This document shows, piece by piece, positions 39,288-53,200 of a stretch of DNA of 63,857 bases. Every line of letters starts with the position of its first letter. Within the stretch, counting starts at the first letter, position 1. A program made the translations under genes and the position numbers. The stretch spans positions 1 to 63,857 of the forward strand of contig RPFO01001003.1 of assembly GCA_009746045.1 (NCBI GenBank), written 5' to 3'. The DNA is from Mesostigma viride. Taxonomy: Eukaryota > Streptophyta > Mesostigmatophyceae > Mesostigmatales > Mesostigmataceae. Under the pieces are notes generated by a model, which worked only from the letters and a program-made list of their open reading frames with translations, did not search any database and was not told the DNA's origin.

Positions 39288-42200
39288 TTAGAAGAAAACA
39301 ACTCCAAGTTCGCAACTGACATCCTTGGCAATAAAAGATGCAAGACTGTTAAAAAGCCACCCAGATACAGCCACATACCCAGCAGGTTGTTGCTTGGCAT
39401 CAGCACTGGCAGCAGCTGCCAGCATCGCAGACTCCGGCACTTCGGGGATGGGTGGCGCCGAGGACAGAATAGGAGTAAGCCCCGTGGCAGAAGACAGAAT
39501 AGGAGTAAGGCCCGTTGCGGATGGAAGACCGCCACCAAAGCCCCTCTGCACATGCAACCAAGGGCAAATGATACACAGGCCACCCCATGCAGGCAGATGG
39601 CACCAAGAGCCACCAGAATGAATGGATGTTGCGCAACAGGATTGAAATGATCAACATCCTGGCACGCCACGAGCAACAGCGTGGGAGCAATCAAGTGAGT
39701 GCCACAAACCATGCAAGTCCCAAGGCAAAAGTGCAGCGGCAAACACCGCCAACAAAAATGGCAGCAAGTCCCTAAGCACCCACTCACCGCCGACTTCGAG
39801 GGCGACATCCAGTCCATGGCCAGGAAGGGTGTGGTGAGGCCCCCTAGCGGCGTCTCCAGGCTGAGGCCTGCGGGCGTGGGAAGCTCCGCCAGTGCTTGCC
39901 CGAGCGTGCGCGCGCTCATCATCAATGCGGTCAGGTCCTGGGGGGGGGGGGGGGGGAGGGGGGAAGAAGCGCCCGCCATGTGCACACACATGCACGTACA
40001 AACATGTGCACGCACATACGCGCATGTATAAGCACTTGCGCACAAGCACATGCGCGAAAAGTTCAGCCATGTGTGCAGCCTGCAGCGGAGCTGACCAAGT
40101 ATGGTAGCCTCGCCATGATCATGCCAGTGCCCAGGGATGAGGACAGGCAGGCAGCTAAACACGCCCATGCGCCACCACCACCAACCGAGCACTCACACGG
40201 CCACGCAGCCACCTGCTCTCAGACACACGCGCACATCTTGGGGCGCGACACCTGGAAAGGCCATGACACGGTCTCACATGGAAAGGCCATGGCACGGTCT
40301 CGCATGGAAAGGCCATGGCACGGTCTCACATGGAAAGGCCATGGCACGGTCTCACCTGGAAAGACCATGGCACGGTCTCACATGGAAAGGCCATGACACG
40401 GTCTCACATGGAAAGGCCATGGCACGGTCTCACATGGAAAGACCATGGCACGGTCTCACATGGAAAGGCCATGGCACATTCTCACGGGTCCAGCACATTT
40501 GCTGCCTCCACGAGCACAACCATGCCACGTGCCGTCCTAGCTTTCATCAACGTGGTTCAAAGCACGTTTCCGATCACAGCGGCTGGCAGTGGGGCTTACC
40601 GCACTGGGGGTTGGCATCTCCAGCGCCTGCAGGTATCCGGAGGGCGAGGGCAGCGGGAAGTCCGCCATGGATTTAGACGTGGGCTGGCCCCCATCCGGGC
40701 ACATCTCTCCCATCCCCACGCCGGGCGAGGGGGCCACGGGGGGCCTCATTAAGCCTGTCGGTGGTGCACCCTCGCCCCCCTTGGTACCCGCCATCTTGCC
40801 ATTGGGGGCCATGCCGCTTGCATCCTGCCCGCCCCTAGCGCCCTCACCCTCCGCCCGTTCGCCTGCCCCCCCCGCTTCTGCGCCCTCCTCCTCCTTCTTC
40901 ACCCCCGCAGCACCACTACTCGATGCCACACCCCCTGCCCCCGCGCCCGCTCCCCCCCCTCGGCCAGAGCGGGCCGATCGCTGGCCTTTGTTGGCTGCTT
41001 GCACGCCGCCGGCTGCGCTTTTCCCCGCATCGTTGACCACCTGGTTGATGGGCTGTGGGGGGAGCGGGCCGGCAAACAGCACAGGCACAGGCAGATGGCG
41101 CAGAGCAGAGGTCGGCAGGATGTGCACCGCAGGTGTTGTGGGTGCGACTTGGAGTCTCAACATCAGCGCATGAGCATCCCATCCATGACGGGTGCCAAAA
41201 CCTGAGTGGCAGACATGGACATCCCGATGCACCCCATGCTACACAAGCTCCTTTTCCATGCACGCCCCGTCAATTGGAATGGGCGGTCAACAACTGCCAA
41301 GAGCATGAGGGAGTGCTAGCCTGTGTTGGGGAAAACGTAGCCACAGAAGAGCTGATGCCGATCGTGGCGAGGCTACCACACGCACCCATCGTGGCACAAA
41401 GCACTCGTGGCAAGGCTACAGCATGCACCCACACGGTCGGACCGGTCTGCCTCACAACAGCCGCGGGGTGTGGTTGCATACCCACACAGCTGACTATGGC
41501 ACCATGCACGAGACACCGCGCAGGACCCAGCCTGGACTTTATGGGTTGCACAATGGTTAATCATGATACGATCATAAACTTGCAACCGGCGAGGCATCCC
41601 GCAGCGTAGACAGGAGCACATATGTGCGTGTGGACCCCACCGGTTGGTTGACAACCAGCTTTGAATTGATTTAATATAAACCTATCCAACGGCCCGTCCC
41701 CACTCTAGCTGGCTGCTTGCCCCATACACCAGTGCCTGCTTCTCCGGGATGAGGATGGGAGAAAGTAATCAACATTATCGGAGATGGGCGTAGCACGACT
41801 ACATACCTAGGCATGGTTCTCCAGGAGGAGAATGGACAGCGCAAACTTATATAACCATGAATTAATAATTTGTAAGCATGTGACTGCATCAGGTGGGTGC
41901 CGATACAAAGTAGAAGAGCCACAGGATAATTAACCATAGGTGCGCCTATCTGCTTCATACCTTGGCCTGGTTCTCCGGGATAAGGATGGACAGGTTGCCC
42001 TTGAGGTCGCGTTTGCGCCCGGAGGATGCGGGCTGCGCCGATGACGCCTGGCCCCCACTCAGCTCCGAGTCAGCCCCCGCTTGGCTCGTGCCCGGCGTGG
42101 GCACCTGGTTGGGGGACAAGGCGTTGTCTGCGGCCGCCGGCAGCTTGCCCTTGCCCTCGAGGCTGCCTGGCGCGGTCGGCTTGGGCAGGCAGGGCACGAC

Positions 42201-45200
42201 GAGCGCGTTGCGGCCACTGGCCCCCAGCCCCGCGCTGGCCAGCGGCGTGAGGCCCACCTTGGGCGAGGAGAAGCTGCTGGCAAAGAGGGAGGAGGGCGAC
42301 TGCTCGGCAAGTGCAACCAGATTGGCCGACAGCAGCTCAAACTCCTGGTTGAGCCGGTGATAGGCCTTCTCGCTGCGCGGTGTGAGCGCGTACTGGCCCG
42401 GGTCGTTGCTCAGCGGCATGGGCGGCATGCCCATCGGGAGGCTGCGTGGCGCCAGGGGCAAGGGGGCATGCAGGCATGCACACACGCACACACGCACACA
42501 GACAACAACTCAGCCGCGCAGCCACACAGCAACCACAACCGTGAATTTTTAATGGAGGCAAAACAGGGAGGGGGGGGGGAGAGGAGAGGCAGGCAATGGG
42601 ACAGAACCCTTCACACTCAGGCAAAGAGGCCACAACCTTACTCGTTTTGCACAAGCACTGGAGCGCAGAGTAAACACATCGGCAGCAGCAAGCCATGGCA
42701 CTGAGATGGAAGCACACGCTAGGTCACACAGCAACGGCGGCCACCTCTGCCACCGCCCAGCTAGCCAGCACGCACCTGCCCTCTCCAAACACGCTGACGC
42801 TGCCGTCCAGCAGCGAGGGAGAGGTGCCGCTAGGCTCAGGCGCGCCCACGCCGCCCTTGGACCCTGCGCGCGACACCGCCACGCCTCTGCTGGCGCCGCC
42901 TTTCGCATCCGCCCCCTTGCCCACTCCACCCGCATTTTTCTTGCTGGCAGCGGCCACACTGGCCGCCGCCGCACCTGCCGCCGCAGCCACGCTTTTGACC
43001 ATCCCGTCTCCCCCCAACACAGACCCAGGGCCTGCAGCAGAGGCGCCGCCTGCGGCGGCCACCCCCCCCCGCCCCTTGTCCCCCCACTTGTCGTCCGCTG
43101 CCACGGCGGAGGGTCCCCCCATCGTTGCTCCCACGTCCCCGTTGGGCGCGAGCGGGAGGCTCTGCGCATCGGGGTGGCCGACGCGGGCAACCGTGACGGG
43201 GACCACAAGGGGAGGGAGACACCACGTGAGGCACGAGCCATGCAATTGTGATCGAGTGCGCAGGGGTATTGTGGGACCAACCGCAGGTCACGACCCACCC
43301 AACCTCAGCCCGTTCGCATCAGGATCAGGATGAGGGGGTGAGAAGGGCAAGAGGGAACAAACCGCGCATTCATGTCACGTGCACAGCCACACCTGCCTGA
43401 GAGCGCTGAAAAGGGACAGGGTGGCGTTGTGTGGTGGCGGAGCGCGGATCTGTCAGTAAGAGGCACTCTCATGCGGACACAAGTTGCAGCCAACTCCTTG
43501 GCACTACTACTGTTATGGGTGCCCAACCGCCGTCCTCTTGTTTGTTTGCATGGCCACGGTTGGTCACCACGTCAAGACCACGAAACATACCATCATAGTT
43601 GGTGCATGCCATGCCCAGGTTTCCAAACATCATACTGTAAAAAGCACGCAATGCAGTCGGCCCCTCGAGGGAAGGACCAGCCAGCCAGGCACCCTGCTCG
43701 CAGGTAGCGGCCCATGGCAGCACGCAGCAGTAGAGCAAGGGACGGAAGGTCGTCCACAGGCAGCCCAATCCATGAGCAGCGCATCAGAGGGGGCCGCCAC
43801 CATGGTCGCATGCCTCTGGGAAGCCCACCCCCCCACACATGACCGCGCAGCACCCAAGCAACATACCTTTGCATCCGGCACATCATCGTCATCATCGTCG
43901 TCGTCGTCGTCCTTGGCATTCGCTTGGCTCGCAAAGTGCTGTGTGAAGAGCTGGGGTGGGCCAGCGCAGTGACAGGTGGCGCCATGCGCATGCAGCGCGC
44001 AGGGAGCAAAACCGCTCAAGCCCAAGCACAACCCTTGTACAGGCACAACACACATCCACACATCACGCCACACGCCACACATCCACACATCACGCCACAC
44101 AACACACATCACGCCATGAGCACACTGGCAGATGACGGCGGCAGCACAAATGCAGCGGAGCCGCATGCACCAGGGGCGGCTTGTTCAACGTCAGCCCTGC
44201 AGATGATTAGAGCGCGTAAGGTCTTGAGAGGCGTGGGGGGACGTTAGGGCAGGCCCCGCACCACCGCGGCACCGCAGCAGTGTTGATGGTGACAGACAGC
44301 CAGGGGAGCGTGCAGCACCCCAACGAGCCCACGGCAACTGACAAACTGCAGCCACCATCTCACAGGCTGGTGAAAAGGCCATGGCAGGCAGATAGAGGGC
44401 AGGCATTACCCTGTCCATGCCTGTCGTGCCCCCCCCCCCACATCACTGTGGCCAGTGCGCTGGTTGTCGAGCACCCCCCTCGTGGCAGCACAACAAGGCG
44501 CTGCGCTGGCCGCAGCGGTGCATCCCGTGATGATGCAGCGTGCTAGCGTGGTGGGTGTCGGCACGCGCGTGTGGTCGCAACTCCCACACACTCACATCCT
44601 CATTCGTGTGCGCAACCCCCCCCCCACTCACATCCTCATTCGTGTGCTTCTCGTGGGGCTCCAGCGAAAGCGGCCCGTACTTGGACAACACCGCCTCCAT
44701 GTTGGAGCTGGTGTACTGGAACAGCTTGTTGTTGCTGTTGATTATGATCAGCGCAATGTCGCAGTCACACAGCAGGCTTAGCTCCATCGCCTTCTTCATC
44801 AGCCCGTTCTTCCGCTTGGTGAATGTAACCTGCCCCACGCCGGGCATAGCAAGCGGACGAGACACACAGGGCAACACAGGGCGAGGAGCTAATGCTTACG
44901 ATGATGCTTGTTGCCTAAAACACCGTCCTAGTGCATACCCAATAAATGCACGCAATAATAAGTGCCAGTGGTTATGCAGCTGCCCAAAGCATCGACAAAC
45001 CGACCATCCTTTTTTCAACCAGAGCATAACCATGATCTATCAATGCCATTAACTTAAATAAATCACACAACAACACTGGCGCTTGCGCAACGACAAAGCA
45101 CGGGAATATTTGGGTCAGCCAACACCTGCTGCAGGAAAAAGCCCGTGAGTCTCTCGCAGCAACCTGAAGGAAACAAAGGACAGTATAAAGAACATACTCA

Positions 45201-45520
45201 ACATAGACTTTGTATCGTGGAGCATTCAGCAGAATAGCAAAATGCTATATGCATAAGGATAGTATAGGATTCAAAGCAACAATTGCCACAGAAAAAGCTT
45301 CTGCGCTCTGTACGCCCTCTGTAAGCCGACGTTTCCCTGCCTCAACCCTCCAACCCCTCTAACCCCCTACATCAATCCAGCCGGAGGAGCACCATGCCTT
45401 ATTCAACTACGTCCAGGGAAGCGGGAGAGCATGATGTTAGGGTCGCACTACCACCAATAATCATACCTGTCTGTTCCGTTCATCCTGGATTCTTTCTATT
45501 CTAATTTTCTTGCGCCCCAT
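39288..45520 (-). CDS. MEF2-type MADS-box transcription factor, 8 exons
   Basis: Exons in transcript order: 45520-45467, 44829-44632, 43950-43867, 43161-42776, 42441-41961, 41052-40600, 39937-39788, 39545-39288. All introns are GT-AG, the phases agree, and the sum is 2064 nt (687 aa). Exon 1 gives [18 protein letters not shown]; exon 2 continues [18 protein letters not shown] and [20 protein letters not shown], the DNA-binding and dimerising MADS domain, followed by a MEF2-like extension ending [11 protein letters not shown]. Exon 3 codes a run of ten Asp; exon 4 is Ala/Gly-rich; exon 5 has a short conserved-looking [20 protein letters not shown] segment; the rest is low complexity. Binds CArG-like DNA as a dimer in the nucleus. 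A MEF2-like type II MADS gene is usual in green algae. No K domain is visible. Targets unknown. Confidence 0.93.
39941..39962. repeat. poly-G/poly-C tract at the exon 7 acceptor
   Basis: On the coding strand a run of about 17 C precedes the AG of exon 7 and serves as its polypyrimidine tract. Confidence 0.8.
40253..40485. repeat. 26-bp minisatellite, about 9 copies, in MADS intron 6
   Basis: Unit near CACGGTCTCACATGGAAAGG-CCATGG, with a few substitutions. It lies between exons 6 and 7. Confidence 0.9.
44591..44650 (-). repeat. duplicated splice donor of MADS exon 2
   Basis: CACACGAATGAGGAT-GTGAG occurs twice, 36 bp apart. Both copies contain a good donor (after 44632 and after 44596 on the minus strand). 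Use of the distal one would add exactly 12 codons in frame. Confidence 0.8.
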
Positions 45521-47211
45521 CGTAAGCTTCGCGTCTTCTCCAGAAGTATGTTACAGATATTTCATCACCAGGCAATCTCTATACAGGAAAACTATCCATA
45601 GCCGTGACCACCTGCCACTCAAAAGCATGGATGGCAATAGATGCGCCTTTTGGGCCCCCAAACTCACACCTTCCCTATCGCAGGTCGTCCTTGCCAGCTA
45701 AACCCCTAATCGCGCCCTCGACGCTTGCTTTACCATGTACCAGGAAAAATCGCCTGTCGGGCGCGACAAGGCGCCCGGCAGGCCCTAAAACTAAGGAATA
45801 TGGGAACCCTAAGCCGGTAAGCTGAGACGACCTTCTCTCAGAGAAGCCGTTCCTGCAGGCATATTTTTCTACAAAGAATACCAACACCCTGACGAAATGG
45901 GGAAGCTGTACTGACGACAAACAAGCTACAAAACCCCATATGCCTGTCTTATTAATTCTAATTATCGCGCGCCCCTTCGGCCCCACAACACCATCAATGG
46001 ATTTCGCTCTCTGCAAAATTAAGGCCAGTTCGCGCGCTGAAAATCCTCAGCGCTTCTGATTGATCACGCCCGAAAGTCAAGCCAAAAACGAGAGGTTTTG
46101 CGTCCGTTGTTCTTCACCCAACAATTCACGGCCGGGTGACAACCCTGCAGCAAACCCCAGAAAGCCTTGGGTTTACACCGATTTTTAAGGTGGGTTAACC
46201 GAAGAACACTTCTGGGCCCCTACAGCCCCGTTTACCTCACTGTACAGTAGTGCAACAGTACACCATCTCTGAAACGCGGCGCGGCGCGTCCCGACAAGGC
46301 AAAGGGCCAAGGGGCTAAGGCCAGGGAGGGCTTTTGAAGAGCGTTCTCCCGTACTTACCCGACTATGTACCCGCCGGCCACGCCAAGTCGCCAACTCCAG
46401 TAGCCTAATAGCAGCCTAATGCTGTCAGCCTAAACAGTAGTAGCCTACTAATAGCCGTTAGCAGGGCCGTTAGTTCTATTTTCCGAATAAGGCTTCATAA
46501 TTTAATGGTGTTATGACTCTTTAATGGGTAACTAATAGAAGAAATAAGAGCGGATATTCGGCCAGGGCCCAGGATTCGGCTCCGTCGATCACATACAGGA
46601 GGCGAGCTGCAGAGAAACTTCACAACGCAACTAGTTTGGTACCGGATTCGAATTGTCCATGGCTGCCACGTGGATATTGCCCAATTTTTACCTAATTGGG
46701 GATTGTTGAGAAACTCGGGAAACTCTATATAAAGAGTCTTTACCGGTAAACACGATGGCCACATCATGGCAGTGATGGCACTGCCTTCAGCAGGGCACAT
46801 ATTGGAAAGCATTACAGCCTAATGACAAGTACCAACAATAAGCAATGAACAGTTCAGAGATTACCAGCAATTACAATTTCCAGCCAAGGCAGACGGTTAC
46901 GTTGTAAAGACTTCCTTCTTGTCAGGTTCATGGAGCGCACTTAATGCTTATTGCTAAATACGACATTCCATATCTTTGACATTTTGACGAACTGCATGCT
47001 GCGTCAGGCCAGCAGATGAGCGTAGCACGGAACGTCAAGCTAGGCATCACTTGCCAGAAATGTTTGGGCAGATTATGCGGGGGCGTCATGAGCTCATGCC
47101 GGGTGCAATAGAGAAAACTATGGTGAAGGGCAGAGCAAGCATGCTCGGCTTGCTTCCGATAATGTAGGACCGGCTTACCCCCGGGCTCTGGGGTTACGCC
47201 ACGAATCGAAA
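45521..47211. promoter_or_regulatory. shared intergenic region of the divergent MADS-box and kinesin genes
   Basis: About 1.7 kb between the two start codons, with no other gene recognised. It must hold the 5' UTRs and promoters of both genes. A small repeated word (CAGCCTAA, TAGTAGCCTA) occurs at 46400-46460. No TATA box could be assigned with confidence. Confidence 0.5.
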
Positions 47212-50200
47212 GTGCAGGGCCCTGGGAAATCCACGGGCAAACTAGAGATGGAAACTACCAGCTCAGAGGCGAGAACCAGCTACATCCGCGTGGCTGTTCG
47301 ATGCCGTCCGCTCTTGCAAAATGAGGCTAATCATGAAAGCTCATCATTGCAGGTCGACTCCAATTCAGCCACGGTCACCATGGTCAGCAGGTATTGGACG
47401 CAGTGGACGCCTCTTCTTAACGCTTCTTGTTACTACGTCAACTTCAACTCCCAGCAAGAATAGCTGCTGTTTAATGTGGCTAATCGTGCACGCGTTGGCA
47501 CTCTGCTTTGTCTAAATTCACATTTGATACATCGGCACTTGCAAATTAACACGGGCAGTTCCTTGGTCATTTTCTTATTGCTTCTACCGCTCCTGTTGTG
47601 CCAATATTGGTCGCTTCCCTGCAGCGGGTCCCAACAAGGCAAGGACGTCACACGCATGTTCTGCTTCGATCACGTGTTTGACGCAGGTAACAAGTTGGCC
47701 ATTCTAACGCACACCTGCGTGCCACACCGTCGGGGTGTCCGATGGCTCCATTCTCATCAAGTGTACGCGTGGCATGTGCATGCGGCCTCAGGGAGCATCA
47801 TCCCGCTTGCCTGCACAACCGTGGTGTTTCCTGGATGCTGGCGGCAGAGTGTAGACATTGCGGGCACTGGAGGTGCCGGGGCTGGTGGTGGCAGAGTGTA
47901 GATATTGCGGGCACTGGAGGTGCCGGGGCTGGTGGTGGCAGAGTGTAGACATTGCGGGCACTGGAGGTGCCGGGGCTGGTGGTGGCAGAGTGTAGACATT
48001 GCGGGCACTGGAGGTGCCGGGGCTGGTGGTGGCAGAGTGTAGACATTGCAGGCACTGGAGGTGCCGGGGCTGGTGGTGGCAGAGTGTAGACATTGCGGGC
48101 ACTGGAGGTGCCGGGGCTGGTGGTGGCAGAGTGTAGACATTGCGGGCACTGGAGGTGCCGGGGCTGGTGGTGGCAGAGTGTAGACATCGCGGGCACTGGA
48201 GGTGCCGGGGCTGGTGGTGGCAGAGTGTAGACATTGCGGGCACTGGAGGTGCCGGGGCTGGTGGTGGCAGAGTGTAGACATTGCGGGCACTGGAGGTGCC
48301 GGGGCTGGTGGTGGCAGAGTGTAGACATTGCGGGCACTGGAGGTGCCGGGGCTGGTGGTGGCAGAGTGTAGACATTGCGGGCACTGGAGGTGCCGGGGCT
48401 GGTGGTGGCAGAGTGTAGACATTGCGGGCACTGGAGGTGCCGGGGCTGGTGGTGGCAGAGTGTAGACATCGCGGGCACTGGAGGTGCCGGGGCTGGTGGT
48501 GGCAGAGTGTAGACATTGCGGGCACTGGAGGTGCCGGGGCTGGTGGTGGCAGAGTGTAGATATTGCGGGCACTGGAGGTGCCGGGGCTGGTGGTGGCAGA
48601 GTGTAGACATTGCGGGCACTGGAGGTGCCGGGGCTGGTGGTGGCAGAGTGTAGATATTGCGGGCACTGGAGGTGCCAGGGCTGGTGGTGGCAGAGTGTAG
48701 ACATCGCGGGCACTGGAGGTGCCGGGGCTGGTGGTGGCAGAGTGTAGACATTGCGGGCACTGGAGGTGCTGGGGCTGGTGGTGGCAGAGTGTAGACATTG
48801 CGGGCACTGGAGGTGCTGGGGCTGGTGGTGGCAGAGTGTAGACATCGCGGGCACTGAACGCGAGCTGGGGAAGCGATCTGCATGGGCGTGCCACAGGGAG
48901 ATGCGGTGGGCGGGCCAGGGGACACACGTACGGGAGGCCATGCAAGGGAGGGGTCCGACTAGGGGAATATGGCGTGGCCGGAAACGAGCTCGGGTCAGAA
49001 GCAAGCGCGGGTCAGAAGCAAGCGCGGATCACAAGCAAGCGCGGGTCAGAAGCAATCGGGGGTCACAAGCAAGCGCGGGTCAGAAGCAAGCGCGGGTCAG
49101 AAGCAAGCGCGGGTCACAAGCAAGCGCGGGTCAGAAGCAAGCGCGGGTCAGACGCAAGCGCGGGTCAGAAGCAAGCGCGGGTCAGAAGCAAGCGCGGGTC
49201 AGAAGCAAGCGCGGGTCAGAAGCAAGCGTGGGTCGCAAGCACGCGCGGGTCGCAAGCAAGCGCGGGTCAGAAGCAAGCGCGGGTCAGAAGCAAGCGCGGG
49301 TCAGAAGCAAGCGCGGATCACAAGCAAGCGCGGGTCAGAAGCAAGCGTAGGTCAGAAGCAAGCGCATCCTGGGCAGCAGCCTGGATCCTGCTGCTGATTC
49401 CCGCACCCTCTCCGTGGCTCCGCATGCGCCCTGCTCCACCCCACCCCACCGTGGCCGTGCACGTACCCGTCGCGCCCCATGCCACACCCCTTGTCCCCGC
49501 AGGCGTGTCGCAAGACGACTTTTACCGCACGGCCCGCGTGGACGAGATGGTGGACGCAGTGCTGGCGGGGTACCACGCGACCGTGTTTGCGTACGGGCAG
49601 ACGGGCTCGGGTGTGTGTGGCATGCGGGCCATGGGCGGCACGCTGCATGCTGCCCTGGTCGCCTGTGGTAGCTTGCTCGGTTTGCCATCACACGGGGCTC
49701 GATATGCACGTGCATTACCTGCACGCAGTGGCTTGCTCTGTCCTTACTACGGAGGCGTTCTTGCATGCCATGTGCTGTTTGCATCTCACCATCTGCCAAG
49801 GGCGGGTTAGGGAGGCCAGGGTCCGGGCATGTCGGCGCCTGGAGACGAGGTGTAACGTTGCTGGGTTGGCAGCTGTCAGGGGCATCCTCTTGGCGTGCAC
49901 TAGCCACAAGGAGCGAAGGGGAGTATGACGCATGAGCTTTGCTGCACCGCCATTGGGTCACCGTGCGGTTAAATAACTTGGCACTGAAATGTTGCATTGC
50001 CACGAAATCGCTTTCTCAGCATTCAGTTGGGCAACAAACTTTTCCCCGGTGCTTGATGTTCAAGATGCATTCGTACCTGCCGTGTTGCCAGGGTGTGATT
50101 TAGCTCCAGGGCACATGGGCCCCAGCCCGTGGCTTCGCCCCATGCCAGCTGGCTTGCCATCCTTAGGTTGATCTCTTCTGTTAGGGAGAATCGGCAACAG

Positions 50201-53200
50201 GCCCGCTGCAACGGGGTGCCTGCATGCGCCGTTCAACTGCCTGGTTCTGATGCGAGCGTTGGCTGTGGATCTCGCCTGGCACTGCCCCCTGGCTGGGTGA
50301 TCCCATGCCCATGCCCTCACGGCGCATGCGTACGTGTCGCGGTTGTGCCCCCCCTCGGCGCCGGCTGCAGGGAAGACATACACGATGGAGGGTTTTGAGT
50401 ACGCGCGGCAAGGGGAGGCGGGGGAGGCACCTGCGGTAAACCTGCACACCCGCAAAGAGCGGCTCGGCCTCATCCCACGCGCGCTGGGCTACCTGTTCGA
50501 CAAAGTGCAGGCCGCCAACGACAACCGCCACAATGCTGGCTACCGCTACCAAGTGCATGCGTCCTATGTGCAGATCTACAAGGAGCAGGTGCGCAGCGAC
50601 GGCGCAGCGGAGCGCAGCTGGTTAACTTTATTGCCATCACGTCATGAGTTATCCAGTCATGTCTGTGGGCATGCCATCTTCAGATGTCCCATGCTCAGGT
50701 CAGGTGGTATGGTCGTTGCTGGGTGGATGGTGCACGGCGTTCCATTCCCGTGGGGCTTCCTCCTGTTTTTTGTTGGCGCGTGACAAGAGCAGCTTCTTCC
50801 TGTCTTCATCCCCAACAACCCCGAATGCTGCAATCGTGCATCAGGGCTGACCTGATGGACCTGGTGGGCGTGAGCTGGTTTGCATTGCATCATTTGGAAA
50901 CGCAAGGGTCCTTGCAGGGCTCGAATCGCTCCATGGATTGGGGGGGACCATTCCCTGCACCGCAAGCATGGTCGTCCTTGTGGTGGTGGTGGCGGTGGTG
51001 CCACAGGATGAAGGGGAACCCGAAACCCGACACCGTCCTTGTGGTGGTGGCGGTGGTGCCACCGGATGAAGGGGAACCCGAAACCCGACACCGTCCTTGT
51101 GGTGGTGGCGGTGGTGCCACAGGATGAAGGGGAACCCGAAACCCGACACCGTCCTTGTGGTGGTGGCGGTGGTGCCACCGGATGAAGGGGAACCCGAAAC
51201 CCGACACCGTCCTTGTGGTGGTGGCGGTGGTGCCACAGGATGAAGGGGAACCCGAAACCCGACACCGTCCTTGTGGTGGTGGCGGTGGTGCCACAGGATG
51301 AAGGGGAACCCGAAACCCGACACCGTCCTTGTGGTGGTGGCGGTGGTGCCACCGGATGAAGGGGAACCCGAAACCCGACACCGTCCTTGTGGTGGTGGCG
51401 GTGGTGCCACCGGATGAAGGGGAACCCGAAACCCGACACCGTCCTTGTGGTGGTGGCGGTGGTGCCACAGGATGAAGGGGAACCCGAAACCCGACACCGT
51501 CCTTGTGGTGGTGGCGGTGGTGCCACGGGATGAAGGGGAACCCGAAACCCGACACCGTCCTTGTGGTGGTGGCGGTGGTGCCACAGGATGAAGGGGAACC
51601 CGAAACCCGACACTGTCCTTGTGGTGGTGGCGGCGGTGGAGCCACAGGATGAAGGTGGCATGTCCGCGGACACGTGGCCGCATCCTTCAGCAGAGGAGGA
51701 CCGCTGCTACTCGCAGCTATTACCATGGTCTCCTCTTCATCCTGTGGCTGCCAGCTCATCCATTGCGTGCAAAGCACGCTGCATGCCGCAGTGTGGGAAA
51801 AGCCAGTTGCGCACATGATGTCATCCCTTGCAGGCCAAAGGCACAGAAATTACGTAGCATGGTGCTTGTAAATCTCAGTGGGTGCCATGTATGATGACTG
51901 TCCTGCTTGAGAACACGTTGCCACCTCCGCCACAGGTGTACGACCTGCTCAACCCCAACATACTGTACAAAATCCCTGACACACACGATGTGCCTGAAGA
52001 TGAACGGCAACGGCACATTCCCACACAGGTAAGCCTCTACATTTGCTGCAGGGGCGGCTGGGAGGCACAGCAGGCAAATGCATTCAATTCCATCGTTCCC
52101 AATCTCAAGAAGGTAGGGCCGTACTGGCCACGAGTAGGCTTGGCACAGGGGCTGGGTGTTGTATCAGAAATATGGCGACTTTGTCTACCCACACGTTGGC
52201 AATCTGCTGGCACCTCCTTCCCACCTGGGAGGAGCCCTCTTCATGTGGTTGCGGGTGGGGGAAAGACATGCTGACATGGGGGCATGTTGCATGCTGCGGC
52301 TGGGGCACGTTGCTTGGCAGTAGCATTCTGGGGCTGCCCAACGCGATGCTGGCACCTGTTGATAGGCAGCGTGGGGTCCACCGCCACGTGTTGACTGACG
52401 GCCAGTGCTGCGTGCATGCCGTGTTGGGGCCATGCGCACCGGTCGCTCGTGGCTGCCGCAGGGCCTGCGCATGCGGTGGGGCCGGCGCGAGGGCTTCTAT
52501 CTGGAGAATGTGTACAAGTTTGAGTGTGGCACCGCGGAGCAGGCGCTGGAGCTCTTCCGCGCGGGGGTGGCCAACAAGGTGGGTGGGTGGATGTGCCCAA
52601 CAAGGGGGGTGTCCCGTCCAGGTTGGTATGGGCAACATGGAGCGTGGCCAGACACCACACACATCCCTCTGGCCGCCACGCCATTTGCACCCTGTGCAGA
52701 TGTTGCCTTGCCTTTCTTCTGCAAGCCAGGTCTTCTCAGTTTCTGTACGCTCACCCATTCATGCGTGCAGTGGCGGTGTGCCGTCGTGCACGTACACTCG
52801 GCACCCCTGCCCACCACATCCTACACTCAGCACCCTGCACCCAACCCCAACCACCTGACCCCAACCACTCACCCCCTGCACCCCTCCCCCTGCCCAGATC
52901 ATGGCGTCGCACCGCATGAACATGGCGTCCAGCCGCTCGCACGCGCTCTTCATCCTGGAGGTGGACAGCATCAACACCGCGTGCCCCGACGAGGTCAAGA
53001 AGAGGTGCGTGGGCCACTGCGGGCGTGCTGTGGTGCACACATGCCACATGCAGGCCCTCGGCACGCCAAGTCCCTGCCTACCTGTCCGCATACGCGGCCA
53101 GCCATGTGGGTATGGGGTATGTGGCCACCCGGCCGCGATGCTGAAGCAGGATCGCATCCACAGTCTAGTGCACCGCAAGCCCTGCCCCCTTGCGGGTCTG

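Noticed and set aside
42724-43245. Separate Ala-rich gene on the minus strand
   Set aside because: It is exon 4 of the MADS-box gene; acceptor, donor and phase fit the neighbouring exons.
47757-49004. Pro/Ser/Cys-rich open frames of 375-415 aa on the minus strand
   Set aside because: Three frames of the same 47-bp minisatellite are open at once. The array sits inside a kinesin intron.
48986-49372. CRISPR-like regular array
   Set aside because: A contiguous 17-bp tandem repeat with no unique spacers, inside a eukaryotic intron.
50657-51816. Repeat-rich minus-strand frames of 280-338 aa
   Set aside because: Translations of the 58-bp minisatellite in kinesin intron 4.
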